Shown here one piece after another: positions 17,679 to 26,301 of a DNA stretch of 64,000 bases. This stretch comes from Candidatus Intricatilinea gracilis. Lineage in GTDB: Bacteria; Pseudomonadota; Gammaproteobacteria; Burkholderiales; Burkholderiaceae_C. Made by a program: the position numbers and the translations under genes. The DNA lies in the NCBI GenBank assembly GCA_016702605.1, contig JADJDQ010000001.1, positions 868,001 to 932,000 on the forward strand. The letters are read 5' to 3'. How positions within the stretch are numbered: the first letter of the stretch is position 1; the number at the start of each line of letters is the position of its first letter. The notes below the pieces were generated by a model. That model was not told the origin of the DNA. It made no database searches and saw only the letters and a list, made by a program, of their open reading frames with translations.

Positions 17679-19592
17679 TCAGCGGCGCCGCCTGGTGCGG
17701 CTGGCTGCGCCGCGAGCCGCAGGCGCCTCGGCGCCGGCGTCGGCCGGTGCGTCGGCAGGCACCCGGGGCATGACGATGACGAAGGCGTTGCGATGGCGTG
17801 CATCACGCCGCCTCGCGTGGTATTCGACGCTGGCGCGGTTGCGTTCACACAACTCGCGGCAAATGTACAGGCCCAGGCCCGCACCCCGGCTGCGTGTCGA
17901 GAAGAAGGGTTCGAACAGATGGTGTTCGACCTCGGCGCTGATCGGTGCACCGTCGCTGGCCACACTCAGGCGCAGCGAGTCGGCGCCGTGTTCCGACAGT
18001 TTGACCCACACCGCATCGGCGCTGCGGCTGCCATGCCGCCAGGCGTTCTCGAGCAGGTTGATCAACACGCGGCGCAGGTGTTCGGCGTCGAAGCTCACAC
18101 GCAGCTCGGGTTCGTCGAGCAGTTCGAGCTTGAGCAGGCCCATGGGCGCGGGCGGCTGCTGCGTGGCCAGCCAGTCGGCGCAGATGGCACGCACCTGCGG
18201 CACGATGTCCAGCGGCGGCGCGTCGGTGTGGCCCTTGCCCAGGCCGCCGGGCGCGACAGCGAGCACGTCTTCGACGATGCGGCTCAGGCGCTCGACGTTG
18301 TCGCGCACGATACGCGCCAGCTGGCGCAGGCCGGGGTCTTCCAGGTCTTCGGTGAGCAGCGCATTGGCCTGGCTGATGGCGGCCAGCGGATTGCGTATCT
18401 CATGGGCGATGCCGGCCGAGACGCGGCCCATGGCGGCGAGTTTTTCCTGCCGCGCACGCGCCTGCACGGCGCGCAGGTCTTCGATGAACAACACACACAG
18501 CGGCTCGCGCAAGGCACGGTCATGGCGACGCGTGAAACGCATGCGCACCCGCAGACGCCGCTCCAGGCGTGGGCCGCGGCTGTTGGGCATGCTGATGTCG
18601 CGGCCTTCGGGTGGCCAGTCGCCGGTCACGTAGGCCAGCTCGACCGCCTGACGCAGCTCGTGCCAGGCCGGCTGCCAGGCCAGGTCGAACGAGGCGGGTC
18701 GTTCGCGCGCCTGGGTGTCGAGCAGGTTCAGCGCAGCCGGATTGGCAGCGCGCACGCGCCCGCCCCGGTCGACGACCATGACCCCCTCCTGCATTTCCTC
18801 GATCACCAGGCGGTTGAGTGTGGCCTGCTGGCGCGCCATCTCGAGCGTGTTGCGCGCCTCGGCCTCTTGTCCGGCCAGGCGACCAGCCAGTTCGCCAGCC
18901 AGCATGGCGATGGCAAACATGCCGGCACCGGTGAGCCCGGCCTGGGTGAAAACCAGCGCCGTGTCGGCACCACCGATCCACTGCCACCAGGCATGCGCCA
19001 AAAGCACCAGCGTGACGGCCGACGCAGCGGTCAACGCGGACCTGCGCCCGCTCAACATGCCCGACATGAGCACCGGCAACGCAAACAACGCGGCGAAGTT
19101 GAGCCCCGTCGCAGCCGCCGGCAGCAGCAGGCTGAAGACCAGCAGATCGACCCCGGTAGTGGCGGCAAACCAGCGCCGGCGGTGCAGGCCGTAGACCTCG
19201 TCGGCCAGCTTGGAGCGGCGCGGCCAGACCAGCAACGCCCCGCTGAGGCCGACGTAGAGCAGGCACAACACCAGCACGCCAGTGGCGGGTGGTGTGCTGC
19301 CGTACAGCATCAACACCCCTTCGATCACCAGCAGCAGCGCCGCCAGCGAGGCGCGTGCCACCAGGAAGGCTCGCACGACACGCAGGCGCGCCGGATAGGG
19401 GCTGGGCGGCGCCGGCTCGGGCAACAGCGGCGGCAACGACGAATCGGGCTCGCTGTCGGGCGGCGCGTGTTGTGTCGTCGGCATCCACTCGACCGGACGC
19501 GGGCGAGCGGCGCCCAGATCGTCGAGCAGGGCGTCCTCGTGGGCAGGGACGGTATCGGCGGCACTTGCCGCCGAGACGGCTGGCCGATCCAT
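17679..19592 (-). CDS. pilS: Sensor histidine kinase PilS
   Basis: Inner-membrane kinase of the type IV pilus two-component system, 637 residues. A ~70-residue Pro/Ser-rich cytoplasmic N-terminus is followed by about six membrane spans (residues ~75-240), a PAS-like region starting NRLVIEEMQEGVMVVDRGGRV, the HisKA box AGIAHEIRNPLAAIS with phospho-acceptor His397, and a C-terminal HATPase ending GAGLGLYICRELCERN and a basic tail. PilS normally senses pilin in the membrane and phosphorylates PilR. It lies directly upstream of pilR on the same strand, about 80 bases apart. The N-terminal extension is longer than in Pseudomonas PilS. Confidence 0.92.
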   Translation of the reverse strand: MDRPAVSAASAADTVPAHEDALLDDLGAARPRPVEWMPTTQHAPPDSEPDSSLPPLLPEPAPPSPYPARLRVVRAFLVARASLAALLLVIEGVLMLYGSTPPATGVLVLCLLYVGLSGALLVWPRRSKLADEVYGLHRRRWFAATTGVDLLVFSLLLPAAATGLNFAALFALPVLMSGMLSGRRSALTAASAVTLVLLAHAWWQWIGGADTALVFTQAGLTGAGMFAIAMLAGELAGRLAGQEAEARNTLEMARQQATLNRLVIEEMQEGVMVVDRGGRVRAANPAALNLLDTQARERPASFDLAWQPAWHELRQAVELAYVTGDWPPEGRDISMPNSRGPRLERRLRVRMRFTRRHDRALREPLCVLFIEDLRAVQARARQEKLAAMGRVSAGIAHEIRNPLAAISQANALLTEDLEDPGLRQLARIVRDNVERLSRIVEDVLAVAPGGLGKGHTDAPPLDIVPQVRAICADWLATQQPPAPMGLLKLELLDEPELRVSFDAEHLRRVLINLLENAWRHGSRSADAVWVKLSEHGADSLRLSVASDGAPISAEVEHHLFEPFFSTRSRGAGLGLYICRELCERNRASVEYHARRRDARHRNAFVIVMPRVPADAPADAGAEAPAARGAASRTRRRR

Positions 19593-19651
19593 CTCAGGTC
19601 CGCCCGGCCGCTATGAAGTTGATGGCGCGTGGGTGTATCACGTCGACCCTC

Positions 19652-19918
19652 TCAGCGCGGGCCGGCGCCACGATGGGCGGCGCTGCAGTAGCTGCGCTGG
19701 GCGTCGTCGAGCAGCGCTTCGGACTGGGGCAGGTGCACACCGCAATGGGCACATCGCAGCATGACCAGCGGGTCGCGTTGTGGCGACTCGACAGGTGGCT
19801 CGGCGCCGGGTGTCGGCGCCGCACGGTCGGTGCTGCCAGCGGTGCGGCCGACCCGCAGGCGCCTGATCAGCCACCAGGCCCCCAGGCCGACGATCAACCA
19901 CCAGAACACCCGGCTCAC
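19652..19918 (-). CDS. PP0621-like small membrane protein with C-terminal zinc-ribbon-like motif
   Basis: 88 residues, starting with GTG at 19918 that overlaps the previous stop (GTGA) and has GGAGGTG upstream. Residues 3-18 (RVFWWLIVGLGAWWLI) are a membrane span. The C-terminal part, MLRCAHCGVHLPQSEALL ending YCSAAHR, resembles the short Cys/His motif of PP0621-family proteins found next to pilS in Pseudomonas and Burkholderiales. CxxC plus Cys-x3-His suggests metal binding. Function unknown; the coupling to the CcsA-like gene and position before pilS are conserved context. Confidence 0.8.
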   Translation of the reverse strand: MSRVFWWLIVGLGAWWLIRRLRVGRTAGSTDRAAPTPGAEPPVESPQRDPLVMLRCAHCGVHLPQSEALLDDAQRSYCSAAHRGAGPR

Positions 19919-20745
19919 AGGCCACCTCCGCCGGGCCCGCGGTGCAGCAGCACCTCGAGCACGAAACGTGAGCCGACATAGGCCAGCAAGAGCAGGCCGG
20001 TGCCGATGTACAGCCAGCGTGTGGCACGACGGCCACGCCAGCCGAAAGCCTGGCGCCCTGCCAGCAGGCCACCGAGCACCAGCCAGCCCAGCACCGAAAA
20101 CACCGACTTGTGATCCCAGCGCCAGGGGGAGGTGAACCACACCCCCAGCGACACCGCGAGTGACAGGGTCACGAAGCCGGCGCCGACGAACCGGAAGGTC
20201 AGGGCCTCGAGTTGCAGCAGAGGAATACCGGGGCCTTGCCCATCCAGCCCGGGGCGGCGCTTGCGCAGCGCCCGTTCACTGCGGTCGAGCAAGGCCGCGT
20301 GCAACACGGCAGCACCGAACAACGCATACGAGGCAATGCCGAGGATCCAGTGCAGCGGCGCCCACGGTGAACTGGCCAGCGGACGTTCGTCACCCGGAAA
20401 CACCAGCGCCAGCGCCACGGTCAACACCCCCAGCGCGGCCAGACCACGGCGCGAACTGCCCATGGGCATGAACCGGCTCTCGACCGCATACACCGCCAGC
20501 ACCAGCCAGGCGGTGAGCGACAACACCGGCGCAAAGCCGAAACGTACCCCACCACCCACTTCGGAGATGCCACTGAGGTGTGCCGCCACGGCCAGGCCGT
20601 GCAGGGCCCACGCAGTCAGCAACACACGTTGGCGCCAGGTCGCGTGTGGTGCCACGATGACGGCGACATAACCCAGTGCTGCAAGCAGGCCGGGCAGGGT
20701 GGCCCACAGTGCGGGCAGCTGAAAGGAGGCGATCGATAGAATCAC
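19915..20745 (-). CDS. Cytochrome c assembly-like inner-membrane protein (CcsA/YpjD family)
   Basis: About 276 residues, eight or so membrane spans. The C-terminal half carries the family signature: LHWILGIASYALFGAAVLHA and FTSPWRWDHKSVFSVLGWL, the second like the WAWDPKE-type haem-handling motif of CcsA/CcmC proteins. In Burkholderiales and Pseudomonas this gene (ypjD-like, sometimes called hemX) lies next to ffh, divergently, as here. Whether it acts in haem delivery or another envelope process is not settled for this branch. GTG at 20745 was chosen as the start; 20751 is also possible. Confidence 0.85.
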   Translation of the reverse strand: MILSIASFQLPALWATLPGLLAALGYVAVIVAPHATWRQRVLLTAWALHGLAVAAHLSGISEVGGGVRFGFAPVLSLTAWLVLAVYAVESRFMPMGSSRRGLAALGVLTVALALVFPGDERPLASSPWAPLHWILGIASYALFGAAVLHAALLDRSERALRKRRPGLDGQGPGIPLLQLEALTFRFVGAGFVTLSLAVSLGVWFTSPWRWDHKSVFSVLGWLVLGGLLAGRQAFGWRGRRATRWLYIGTGLLLLAYVGSRFVLEVLLHRGPGGGGL

Positions 20746-20975
20746 CCGCACAGTGTACGTTTCGTGTCGCCTGTGCACTGTCGGTCGCTGCGCTAAAAAC
20801 AGGCAGCAGCAGTGCCGCCAACACCCAGCAAGGCCGTCCGGCCGGCGGCGATCCCGGGCACGTGACTGCCGTGCGGCGCCGCCAGGCGCTGCCCGACTCG
20901 ACCGCAGGCCCGTCGCCGAGCACACACAGGCCCAGCTCCACCTCACCCGACGGCCGCCAGGCCGCCCTATCCAGC

Positions 20976-22340
20976 ATGGCTTCAGCCCTCTCAGACCGCC
21001 TGTCACGCCTGGTCAAGACCATGCGGGGCCAGGCCCGCATCACCGAAACCAATGTGCAGGAGATGTTGCGCGAGGTGCGCATGGCGCTGCTCGAAGCGGA
21101 CGTGGCCTTGCCCGTCGTGCGCGACTTCATCGCCCGCGTCAAGGAACGTGCCCTGGGCCAGGAGGTGGTGGGATCACTCTCGCCCGGCCAGGCGCTGGTG
21201 GGCATCGTGCACAAGGAGCTCGCCGCCACCATGGGCGACGGTGTGGCCGATCTCGACCTGGCCACCCAGCCACCCGCCATCATCCTGATGGCCGGCCTGC
21301 AGGGCGCGGGCAAGACCACCACCACGGCCAAGCTCGCCAAACACCTGATCGAGAAGCGCAAGAAGAAGGTGCTCACGGTCTCGGCCGACGTCTACCGCCC
21401 GGCGGCCATCGAGCAGCTCAAGACCGTGACGCGCCAGGCCGGCGCCGAGTGGTTTGCCAGCGACGCCACACAAAAGCCGCGCGACATCGCCCTGGCCGCA
21501 CTGGATCACGCGCGCCGGCACTTCTTCGACGTGCTGCTGGTCGACACCGCCGGCCGGCTGGCCATCGACGAAGCGCTGATGGCCGAGATCCGCGACCTGC
21601 ACACGGCGCTCAACCCGATCGAGACGCTGTTCGTGGTCGACGCCATGCAGGGTCAGGACGCCGTCAACACGGCGCGCGCGTTCAAGGAGGCGCTGCCGCT
21701 CACCGGCATCGTGCTGACCAAGCTCGACGGTGATTCACGCGGCGGTGCGGCGCTGTCGGTGCGCCAGATCGCGGGAGCGCCGATCAAGTTCGCCGGTGTG
21801 TCCGAGAAGATCGACGGCCTCGAGGTGTTCGACGCCGACCGTCACGCCGGCCGCGTGTTGGGCATGGGCGACATCCTGGCGCTGGTCGAAGAGGTGCAGA
21901 AGGGTGTCGACATCGACGCCGCACACAAGCTGGCCGAAAAGATGAAGTCGGGCGACAGCTTCGACCTCAACGACTTCGTCGCGCAACTTGGCCAGATGAA
22001 GAAGATGGGCGGCCTGTCCAGCCTGGTCGACAAGCTGCCCAGCCAGCTGGCTGCGAAGGCCGGGCAGGCCGACATGGACAGGGCCGAACGCGACATGCGC
22101 CGCATGGAAGGCATCGTGCACGCCATGACGCCGCTGGAACGTCGCAAGCCCGACCTGATCAAGGCCAGCCGCAAACGCCGCATCGCCGCTGGCGCCGGGG
22201 TGCAGGTGCAGGACGTGAACCGCATGCTCAACCAGTTCGAGCAGATGCAGACCATGATGAAGAAGATGCGCGGCGGCGGCCTGATGAAGATGATGAAACG
22301 CATGGGTGGCATGAAGGGCCTGCCCGGCATGGGGCGCTGA
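20976..22340 (+). CDS. ffh: Signal recognition particle protein Ffh
   Basis: SRP GTPase that binds 4.5S RNA and signal sequences and delivers ribosomes to FtsY. 454 residues, full length. N domain residues 1-~90; G domain with GLQGAGKTTTTAKLA (P-loop), DTAGR and TKLDGDSRGG; M domain in the C-terminal third with the Met-rich end MMKKMRGGGLMKMMKRMGG. ATG at 20976 (MASALSDRLSRLV) is the family start; the in-frame upstream extension overlaps the divergent ccsA-like gene. No adjacent terminator was obvious. Confidence 0.97.
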   Translation: MASALSDRLSRLVKTMRGQARITETNVQEMLREVRMALLEADVALPVVRDFIARVKERALGQEVVGSLSPGQALVGIVHKELAATMGDGVADLDLATQPPAIILMAGLQGAGKTTTTAKLAKHLIEKRKKKVLTVSADVYRPAAIEQLKTVTRQAGAEWFASDATQKPRDIALAALDHARRHFFDVLLVDTAGRLAIDEALMAEIRDLHTALNPIETLFVVDAMQGQDAVNTARAFKEALPLTGIVLTKLDGDSRGGAALSVRQIAGAPIKFAGVSEKIDGLEVFDADRHAGRVLGMGDILALVEEVQKGVDIDAAHKLAEKMKSGDSFDLNDFVAQLGQMKKMGGLSSLVDKLPSQLAAKAGQADMDRAERDMRRMEGIVHAMTPLERRKPDLIKASRKRRIAAGAGVQVQDVNRMLNQFEQMQTMMKKMRGGGLMKMMKRMGGMKGLPGMGR

Positions 22341-22457
22341 CCTCGACGTGCAGGCACATTCGCTGCGGGGGCAATAGCGTTTGTTGCCACCCTCCAACGC
22401 AGTCATAGTGCTTTGGTGGGATTGACTCCCAGGCCCATCGCCGGTACTTTCGGCGTG

Positions 22458-23186
22458 ATGGAAATCTCATTTCTTGACACTTGGTATGGACGCTTGGCCC
22501 TGGCAGGGGTAGTGGTCGCGTTGTTGATGATGTGGATCAGTCGACGCCGCAATGGCACGGGTGATCCGAATACCTCTCGCAGCGGTCGTTCGCTGGACGC
22601 GGTCGACACCGTGATCGGCTGGCCGCCTGAGGCCACACGGGTGATGACCATGCGGCACCGCCGGGCTTTCGACCTGCTGCGCCGAGCTGTGCCCGAATGT
22701 ATGGTGCTGGCGCAGGTGCCGCTGGCGCGCTTCCTGAGGGTGCCTACACGGCTGTCGTACGTCGAATGGCTCAGGCGTATCGGCCATGTGTGCATCGATC
22801 TGGTCATCTGCGACCCGGCGTCCAACGTGATCGCGGTGATCGAGGTGCGCGAGACCGACAAGGTCGAGACCGACAAGGCGCGCAAGCGCCGGCTGCGCGT
22901 CGAGCGGGTGTTGCGTGCATCGGGCATCCCGCTGCACATCTGGACCGAAGCCTGGCTGCCCGATCCGCTGGCCGTTCGACGCTTGCTGATTCCCAGCGAG
23001 TCGTCGGAGGCTGCAAATCAGGGGCTGGCGGCCGACACCCATCCGCAGCAACTCGATCCGCCGCGTACCTCGTGGTTCGACGAACTCAATGCCACTCGGC
23101 CTGCAGGGCTGGACGATGTGTCGGCAGCAAGCCACGACGCAGCGTTCCCGGTGCGCCACCAGGACCCGGCCATACAGCACAGATAG
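22458..23186 (+). CDS. DUF2726 domain protein with N-terminal membrane anchor
   Basis: 242 residues. One membrane span at residues ~10-28 (GRLALAGVVVALLMMWI), then a DUF2726-like domain (residues ~60-180): FDLLRRAVPECMVLAQVPLARFL, CIDLVICDPASNVIAVIEV and LRASGIPLHIWTEA. The IDLVICD...AVIEVRE pattern resembles a PD-(D/E)xK nuclease-like fold (D, then E-x-R/K), as proposed for several DUF2726 relatives, but catalytic residues cannot be confirmed. The C-terminal ~60 residues look disordered. An intrinsic terminator follows the gene. Function unknown. Confidence 0.85.
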   Translation: MEISFLDTWYGRLALAGVVVALLMMWISRRRNGTGDPNTSRSGRSLDAVDTVIGWPPEATRVMTMRHRRAFDLLRRAVPECMVLAQVPLARFLRVPTRLSYVEWLRRIGHVCIDLVICDPASNVIAVIEVRETDKVETDKARKRRLRVERVLRASGIPLHIWTEAWLPDPLAVRRLLIPSESSEAANQGLAADTHPQQLDPPRTSWFDELNATRPAGLDDVSAASHDAAFPVRHQDPAIQHR

Positions 23187-23230
23187 GGCGCGAGGCGCTG
23201 TTCATGCGCCGTTCGTCTGCCCCGACACGC

Positions 23231-23256
23231 AACGCCGCCCAAGGGCGGCGTTTTCT
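23231..23256 (+). terminator. Intrinsic terminator after the DUF2726 gene
   Basis: AACGCCGCCC (23231-23240), a 2-base AA loop and GGGCGGCGTT (23243-23252) run into TTTTCTTT. Classic plus-strand hairpin plus U-tract, 45 bases after the stop. Confidence 0.88.
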
Positions 23257-23282
23257 TTGGTGCGCCGGCGCGAAGCGCGGGC

Positions 23283-23314
23283 AAAAAAAGAGCCCCAGTC
23301 TTGAGACTGGGGCT
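23283..23314 (-). terminator. Intrinsic terminator of the candidate minus-strand small RNA
   Basis: AGCCCCAGTC (23291-23300) pairs with GACTGGGGCT (23305-23314) around a 4-base loop. On the minus strand it is followed by seven T (complement of 23283-23289). No minus-strand ORF ends here. Confidence 0.85.
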
Positions 23315-23420
23315 GCAAAGCCTTATCGCTGTCAACACGGTAAGGCACCTGCTCAGGGAGGAAAAGCAGGGGACACACGTCTTGCGACGTATCATCCGGG
23401 GACGAGTTTAACAGCGATTG
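23283..23420 (-). ncRNA. Candidate small RNA with four hairpins, divergent from hemB
   Basis: No ORF fits this stretch, yet the minus strand shows four consecutive stems. Read 5' to 3' they are: ACGTC-GCAA-GACGT with a GNRA tetraloop (23377-23390); CCTGCT/AGCAGG with loop TTTCCTCCCTG, an anti-Shine-Dalgarno CCUCC (23348-23370); a 9-bp stem with one wobble and a 9-base loop (23320-23346); and a strong terminator (23283-23314). A terminator pointing away from any minus-strand gene implies a non-coding transcript. The 5' end and promoter are not resolved; 23420 is a guess. It resembles no RNA family I can name. Confidence 0.5.
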
Positions 23421-23608
23421 AAGCCCTCGGAAAACCCCCGGCACACTGCCGTCCGGCGCGGTTTACCCTAGTTGCACGATGCATCGCGTGGCCCGCGAAC
23501 CCAGGCATTTGCCCCTTTGTTGCGTCAGCTAAAGATTGAATGCCGCGGACCGTCCGGGCAACGGCTTTTCAACCGCCGAAGGCGGACATTCCACCCAGTT
23601 CAATCACC

Positions 23609-24622
23609 ATGTCGATCAATCTGCCTGCCACTGGTTTTCCCCTGCAACGCCCGCGGCGGCTGCGCCGTGACGCCTACACCCGCGCTCTGGTGCGCGAGCA
23701 CGAACTGCGCACAAGTGATCTGATCTATCCGGTCTTCGTGCTCGAAGGCCAGGGCAAGGTGCAGGACGTGGCGTCGATGCCCGGTGTGCAGCGCAGGTCG
23801 CTCGATCAACTCCTGCCGGTGGCCGAATCGTGCGTCGCCGCGGGCATCCCGGCGATGGCGCTGTTTCCGGTGTTGTCGGGCGAGGGCAAGACCGCCGACG
23901 GCCGTGAAGCCTTCAATCCCGATGGACTGGTGCCTCATGTGGTGGCCGAACTCAAGCGCCGCTTCCCCGAACTCGGCCTCATGACCGACATCGCGCTGGA
24001 CCCGTATACCAGCCATGGTCAGGACGGCCTGATCGACGACAGCGGCTACGTGCTCAACGACGAGACCGTCGAGGTGCTAGTCAAGCAGGCGCTGGTTCAT
24101 GCCCAGGCAGGTGTGGACATCGTCGCCCCCAGCGACATGATGGACGGCCGCATCGGCGCGATCCGCCGCGCGCTCGAAGCTCAGCACCTGGTGCACACCC
24201 GCATCATGGCCTACAGCGCCAAATACGCCAGTGCCTTCTACGGGCCGTTCCGCGACGCCGTGGGCTCGAGTGGCAACCTGGGCAAGAGCAACAAGAAGGT
24301 CTACCAGATGGACCCGGGCAACAGCGACGAGGCACTGCGCGAAGTGGCGCTCGACATCGCCGAAGGCGCCGACATGGTCATGGTCAAGCCCGGCATGCCC
24401 TACCTCGACATCGTGCGGCGCGTGAAGGACGAGTTCCGTGTGCCCACCTTCGCCTATCAAGTGAGCGGTGAATACGCCATGCTCAAGGCCGCCGCGGCCA
24501 ATGGCTGGCTCGACCACGACGCTGTGATGATGGAAGCGCTGCTGGCCTTCAAGCGCGCCGGTGCCGATGGTGTGTTGACGTACTTCGCGCTCGAAGCCGC
24601 TGCCGTTCTGCGCAAGGGTTGA
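23609..24622 (+). CDS. hemB: Delta-aminolevulinic acid dehydratase (porphobilinogen synthase)
   Basis: Condenses two 5-aminolevulinate molecules to porphobilinogen in haem and other tetrapyrrole synthesis. 337 residues, normal length. Active-site lysines lie in YSAKYASAFYGPFRDA and MVMVKPGMPYLDIV; DIALDPYTSHGQDGL is the metal-site region. It has Asp/Ser/Thr instead of the Cys triad of zinc-dependent enzymes, consistent with the Mg-type HemB of proteobacteria. Start MSINLPATGFPL at 23609; the frame is open further upstream without homology. Alone on the plus strand, with the candidate small RNA divergent upstream. Confidence 0.97.
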   Translation: MSINLPATGFPLQRPRRLRRDAYTRALVREHELRTSDLIYPVFVLEGQGKVQDVASMPGVQRRSLDQLLPVAESCVAAGIPAMALFPVLSGEGKTADGREAFNPDGLVPHVVAELKRRFPELGLMTDIALDPYTSHGQDGLIDDSGYVLNDETVEVLVKQALVHAQAGVDIVAPSDMMDGRIGAIRRALEAQHLVHTRIMAYSAKYASAFYGPFRDAVGSSGNLGKSNKKVYQMDPGNSDEALREVALDIAEGADMVMVKPGMPYLDIVRRVKDEFRVPTFAYQVSGEYAMLKAAAANGWLDHDAVMMEALLAFKRAGADGVLTYFALEAAAVLRKG

Positions 24623-24725
24623 CGGCGCAGCGTTGCGGCGCCTTTCGAGTCAGCGGCGGGTTGCCCCAAGTTGACCCTCGCGCTCGGGGGGCGGACGACG
24701 TAGGTCGTCGGCCCTGGGGACGCTC

Positions 24726-25730
24726 TCAGGGCGCTGCGCGCTGGCGCAACACCTCGTGCGCCAGGCACAGGTCTTCCCAGCTGCGGGACTTGTCGAGCGG
24801 GTTGCGCAGCAGGTAGGCGGGGTGGTAGGTGACCACCACAGGCACGCCCAGATAGTCGTGCACGCGACCGCGCAGCCGGCCGATCGGCTCCTGGCTGCCC
24901 AGCAGTGACTGCACGGCGAACCGGCCCATGGCCAGGATCACCTCGGGCTGCACCAGCGCCACCTGGCGGCGCAGGTAAGGCTCGCACCTGGCAACTTCTT
25001 CGGGTAAGGGATTGCGGTTCTGCGGCGGCCGGCACTTGAGCACATTGGCGATGTAGACCTGCCGATCGGCGCTGGCGTCCGACCGTGTCAGCCCGGCGGC
25101 ACGCAGCATGTTGTCGAGCAGTTGCCCGGCCTTGCCGACGAAGGGTTCACCGTCGCGGTCCTCCTGTTCACCCGGCGCTTCGCCGATCAGCATCCAGCGC
25201 GCCTGCTGGTGACCGACGCCGAACACCGTGTTGCGCCGACCGTCACACAGGCCACAGGCGCGGCAGCCGGCCACGGCTGCCTCGAGTGCCGGCCAGTCCA
25301 TGGCGGCCACACCCACCAACGGCTCGTTTGCGACGCCGGGGTGATGCGGCTGCACTGCCGTGCCTGAGCTTGTTGCGGCGCGCAGGCCTTGCAATGCACC
25401 AGCCTGGGCCGCGGCTTGTTCCGCACGGACCGGCACCCCGTCGAGATGACGGGCGATTGACGCCAGGGCGACGGGTCGCACGGCATCAGATCGATCCGGC
25501 ATCGTTCGAAGGGCATCGGGGCGATCACCATCCGACCCATCGACATCCGGCCGACCGGGGCCGACGCCCGCCTGCACCCGGCCATCATCAAAGTCGACGT
25601 CCTGCGACGTTTGCGGCACATCGACCTGGGCGGCCAGGTCGGTCGACCCATCCGCAGCGTGGCCAGGCGGCAGCCACAGACGGATGCCCATCTCTTCGAG
25701 CATGGCGCGCTGAGGCGCCGTCCAGCTCAC
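24726..25730 (-). CDS. Uracil-DNA glycosylase family protein (type 4, Fe-S)
   Basis: Base-excision repair enzyme that removes uracil from DNA. 334 residues, of which the C-terminal ~200 form the catalytic domain. Motif A is GEAPGEQEDRDGEPFVGKAG; the second motif is TYHPAYLLRNP. Four cysteines expected to hold a 4Fe-4S cluster are visible (CRACGLC, then KCRPP and RCEPYL). The N-terminal ~130 residues (MSWTAPQRAMLEEMGIRLW, then a disordered Asp/Arg-rich stretch) are typical of Burkholderiales homologues. Its start overlaps the rimI stop by 4 bases, as in tsaB-rimI-udg runs in this order. Confidence 0.92.
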   Translation of the reverse strand: MSWTAPQRAMLEEMGIRLWLPPGHAADGSTDLAAQVDVPQTSQDVDFDDGRVQAGVGPGRPDVDGSDGDRPDALRTMPDRSDAVRPVALASIARHLDGVPVRAEQAAAQAGALQGLRAATSSGTAVQPHHPGVANEPLVGVAAMDWPALEAAVAGCRACGLCDGRRNTVFGVGHQQARWMLIGEAPGEQEDRDGEPFVGKAGQLLDNMLRAAGLTRSDASADRQVYIANVLKCRPPQNRNPLPEEVARCEPYLRRQVALVQPEVILAMGRFAVQSLLGSQEPIGRLRGRVHDYLGVPVVVTYHPAYLLRNPLDKSRSWEDLCLAHEVLRQRAAP

Positions 25731-26242
25731 CGCGAGTTCCCGGCAGCGGGTTCGATCAGGCGCCGCATCACCAGTGCGTCTTCACGCCGGCCGCCATGGT
25801 CGGGGTAGTAACCGCGACGCACGCCGATCACCTCGAAGCCCGTGCCTTCGTACAGCCGGCGCGCCCGCAAGTTGCTGGGCCGCACCTCGAGCAGCAGCGA
25901 GGTGGCGTCGTTCTGGCGCGCAAACAACGTCAGCGCCGCCAGCATGGTGCGGGCGTGGCCGTAGCCTTGTTGATCGGGCGCGACGGTGATGTTGAGCAGA
26001 TGCATCTCGTCGACACCCTTCATGGCGATGTAGTAACCCACCAGCTCACCCGCCACGAAAAGGCTCTGCATGCGGTAGCCGGCGGCGAGTGAATCGATGA
26101 AGTTGCCGCGACTCCACGGAAACGGATAGGCCGCCGCCTCGATACGCACCACCTTGTCGAGCTGGCCGATGTGCATGTCGACCAGCCGCGCCAGCGGCAC
26201 GACTCGCGCGGTTTCACGGGTGGCTTGGGGTCGCGCGCTCAT
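25727..26242 (-). CDS. rimI: Ribosomal protein S18-alanine N-acetyltransferase
   Basis: GNAT acetyltransferase that acetylates the N-terminal alanine of S18. 171 residues. The domain spans about residues 25-165: RIEAAAYPFPWSRGNFIDSL, LLNITVAPDQQGYGHARTML (acetyl-CoA-binding motif A, Q-x-x-G-x-G/A) and LLLEVRPSNLRARRLYEGTGF. RimI proteins are usually ~150 residues, so translation may begin at M23 (MHIGQLDKVV). It sits between tsaB and the uracil glycosylase gene, the usual operon for this lineage. Confidence 0.93.
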   Translation of the reverse strand: MSARPQATRETARVVPLARLVDMHIGQLDKVVRIEAAAYPFPWSRGNFIDSLAAGYRMQSLFVAGELVGYYIAMKGVDEMHLLNITVAPDQQGYGHARTMLAALTLFARQNDATSLLLEVRPSNLRARRLYEGTGFEVIGVRRGYYPDHGGRREDALVMRRLIEPAAGNSR

Positions 26243-26301
26243 GGTTCAAGGCAGACGCCGACACGGCGCAGGGTGGTCCACATGGCTCGGGTTGTCCGGG
26301 C

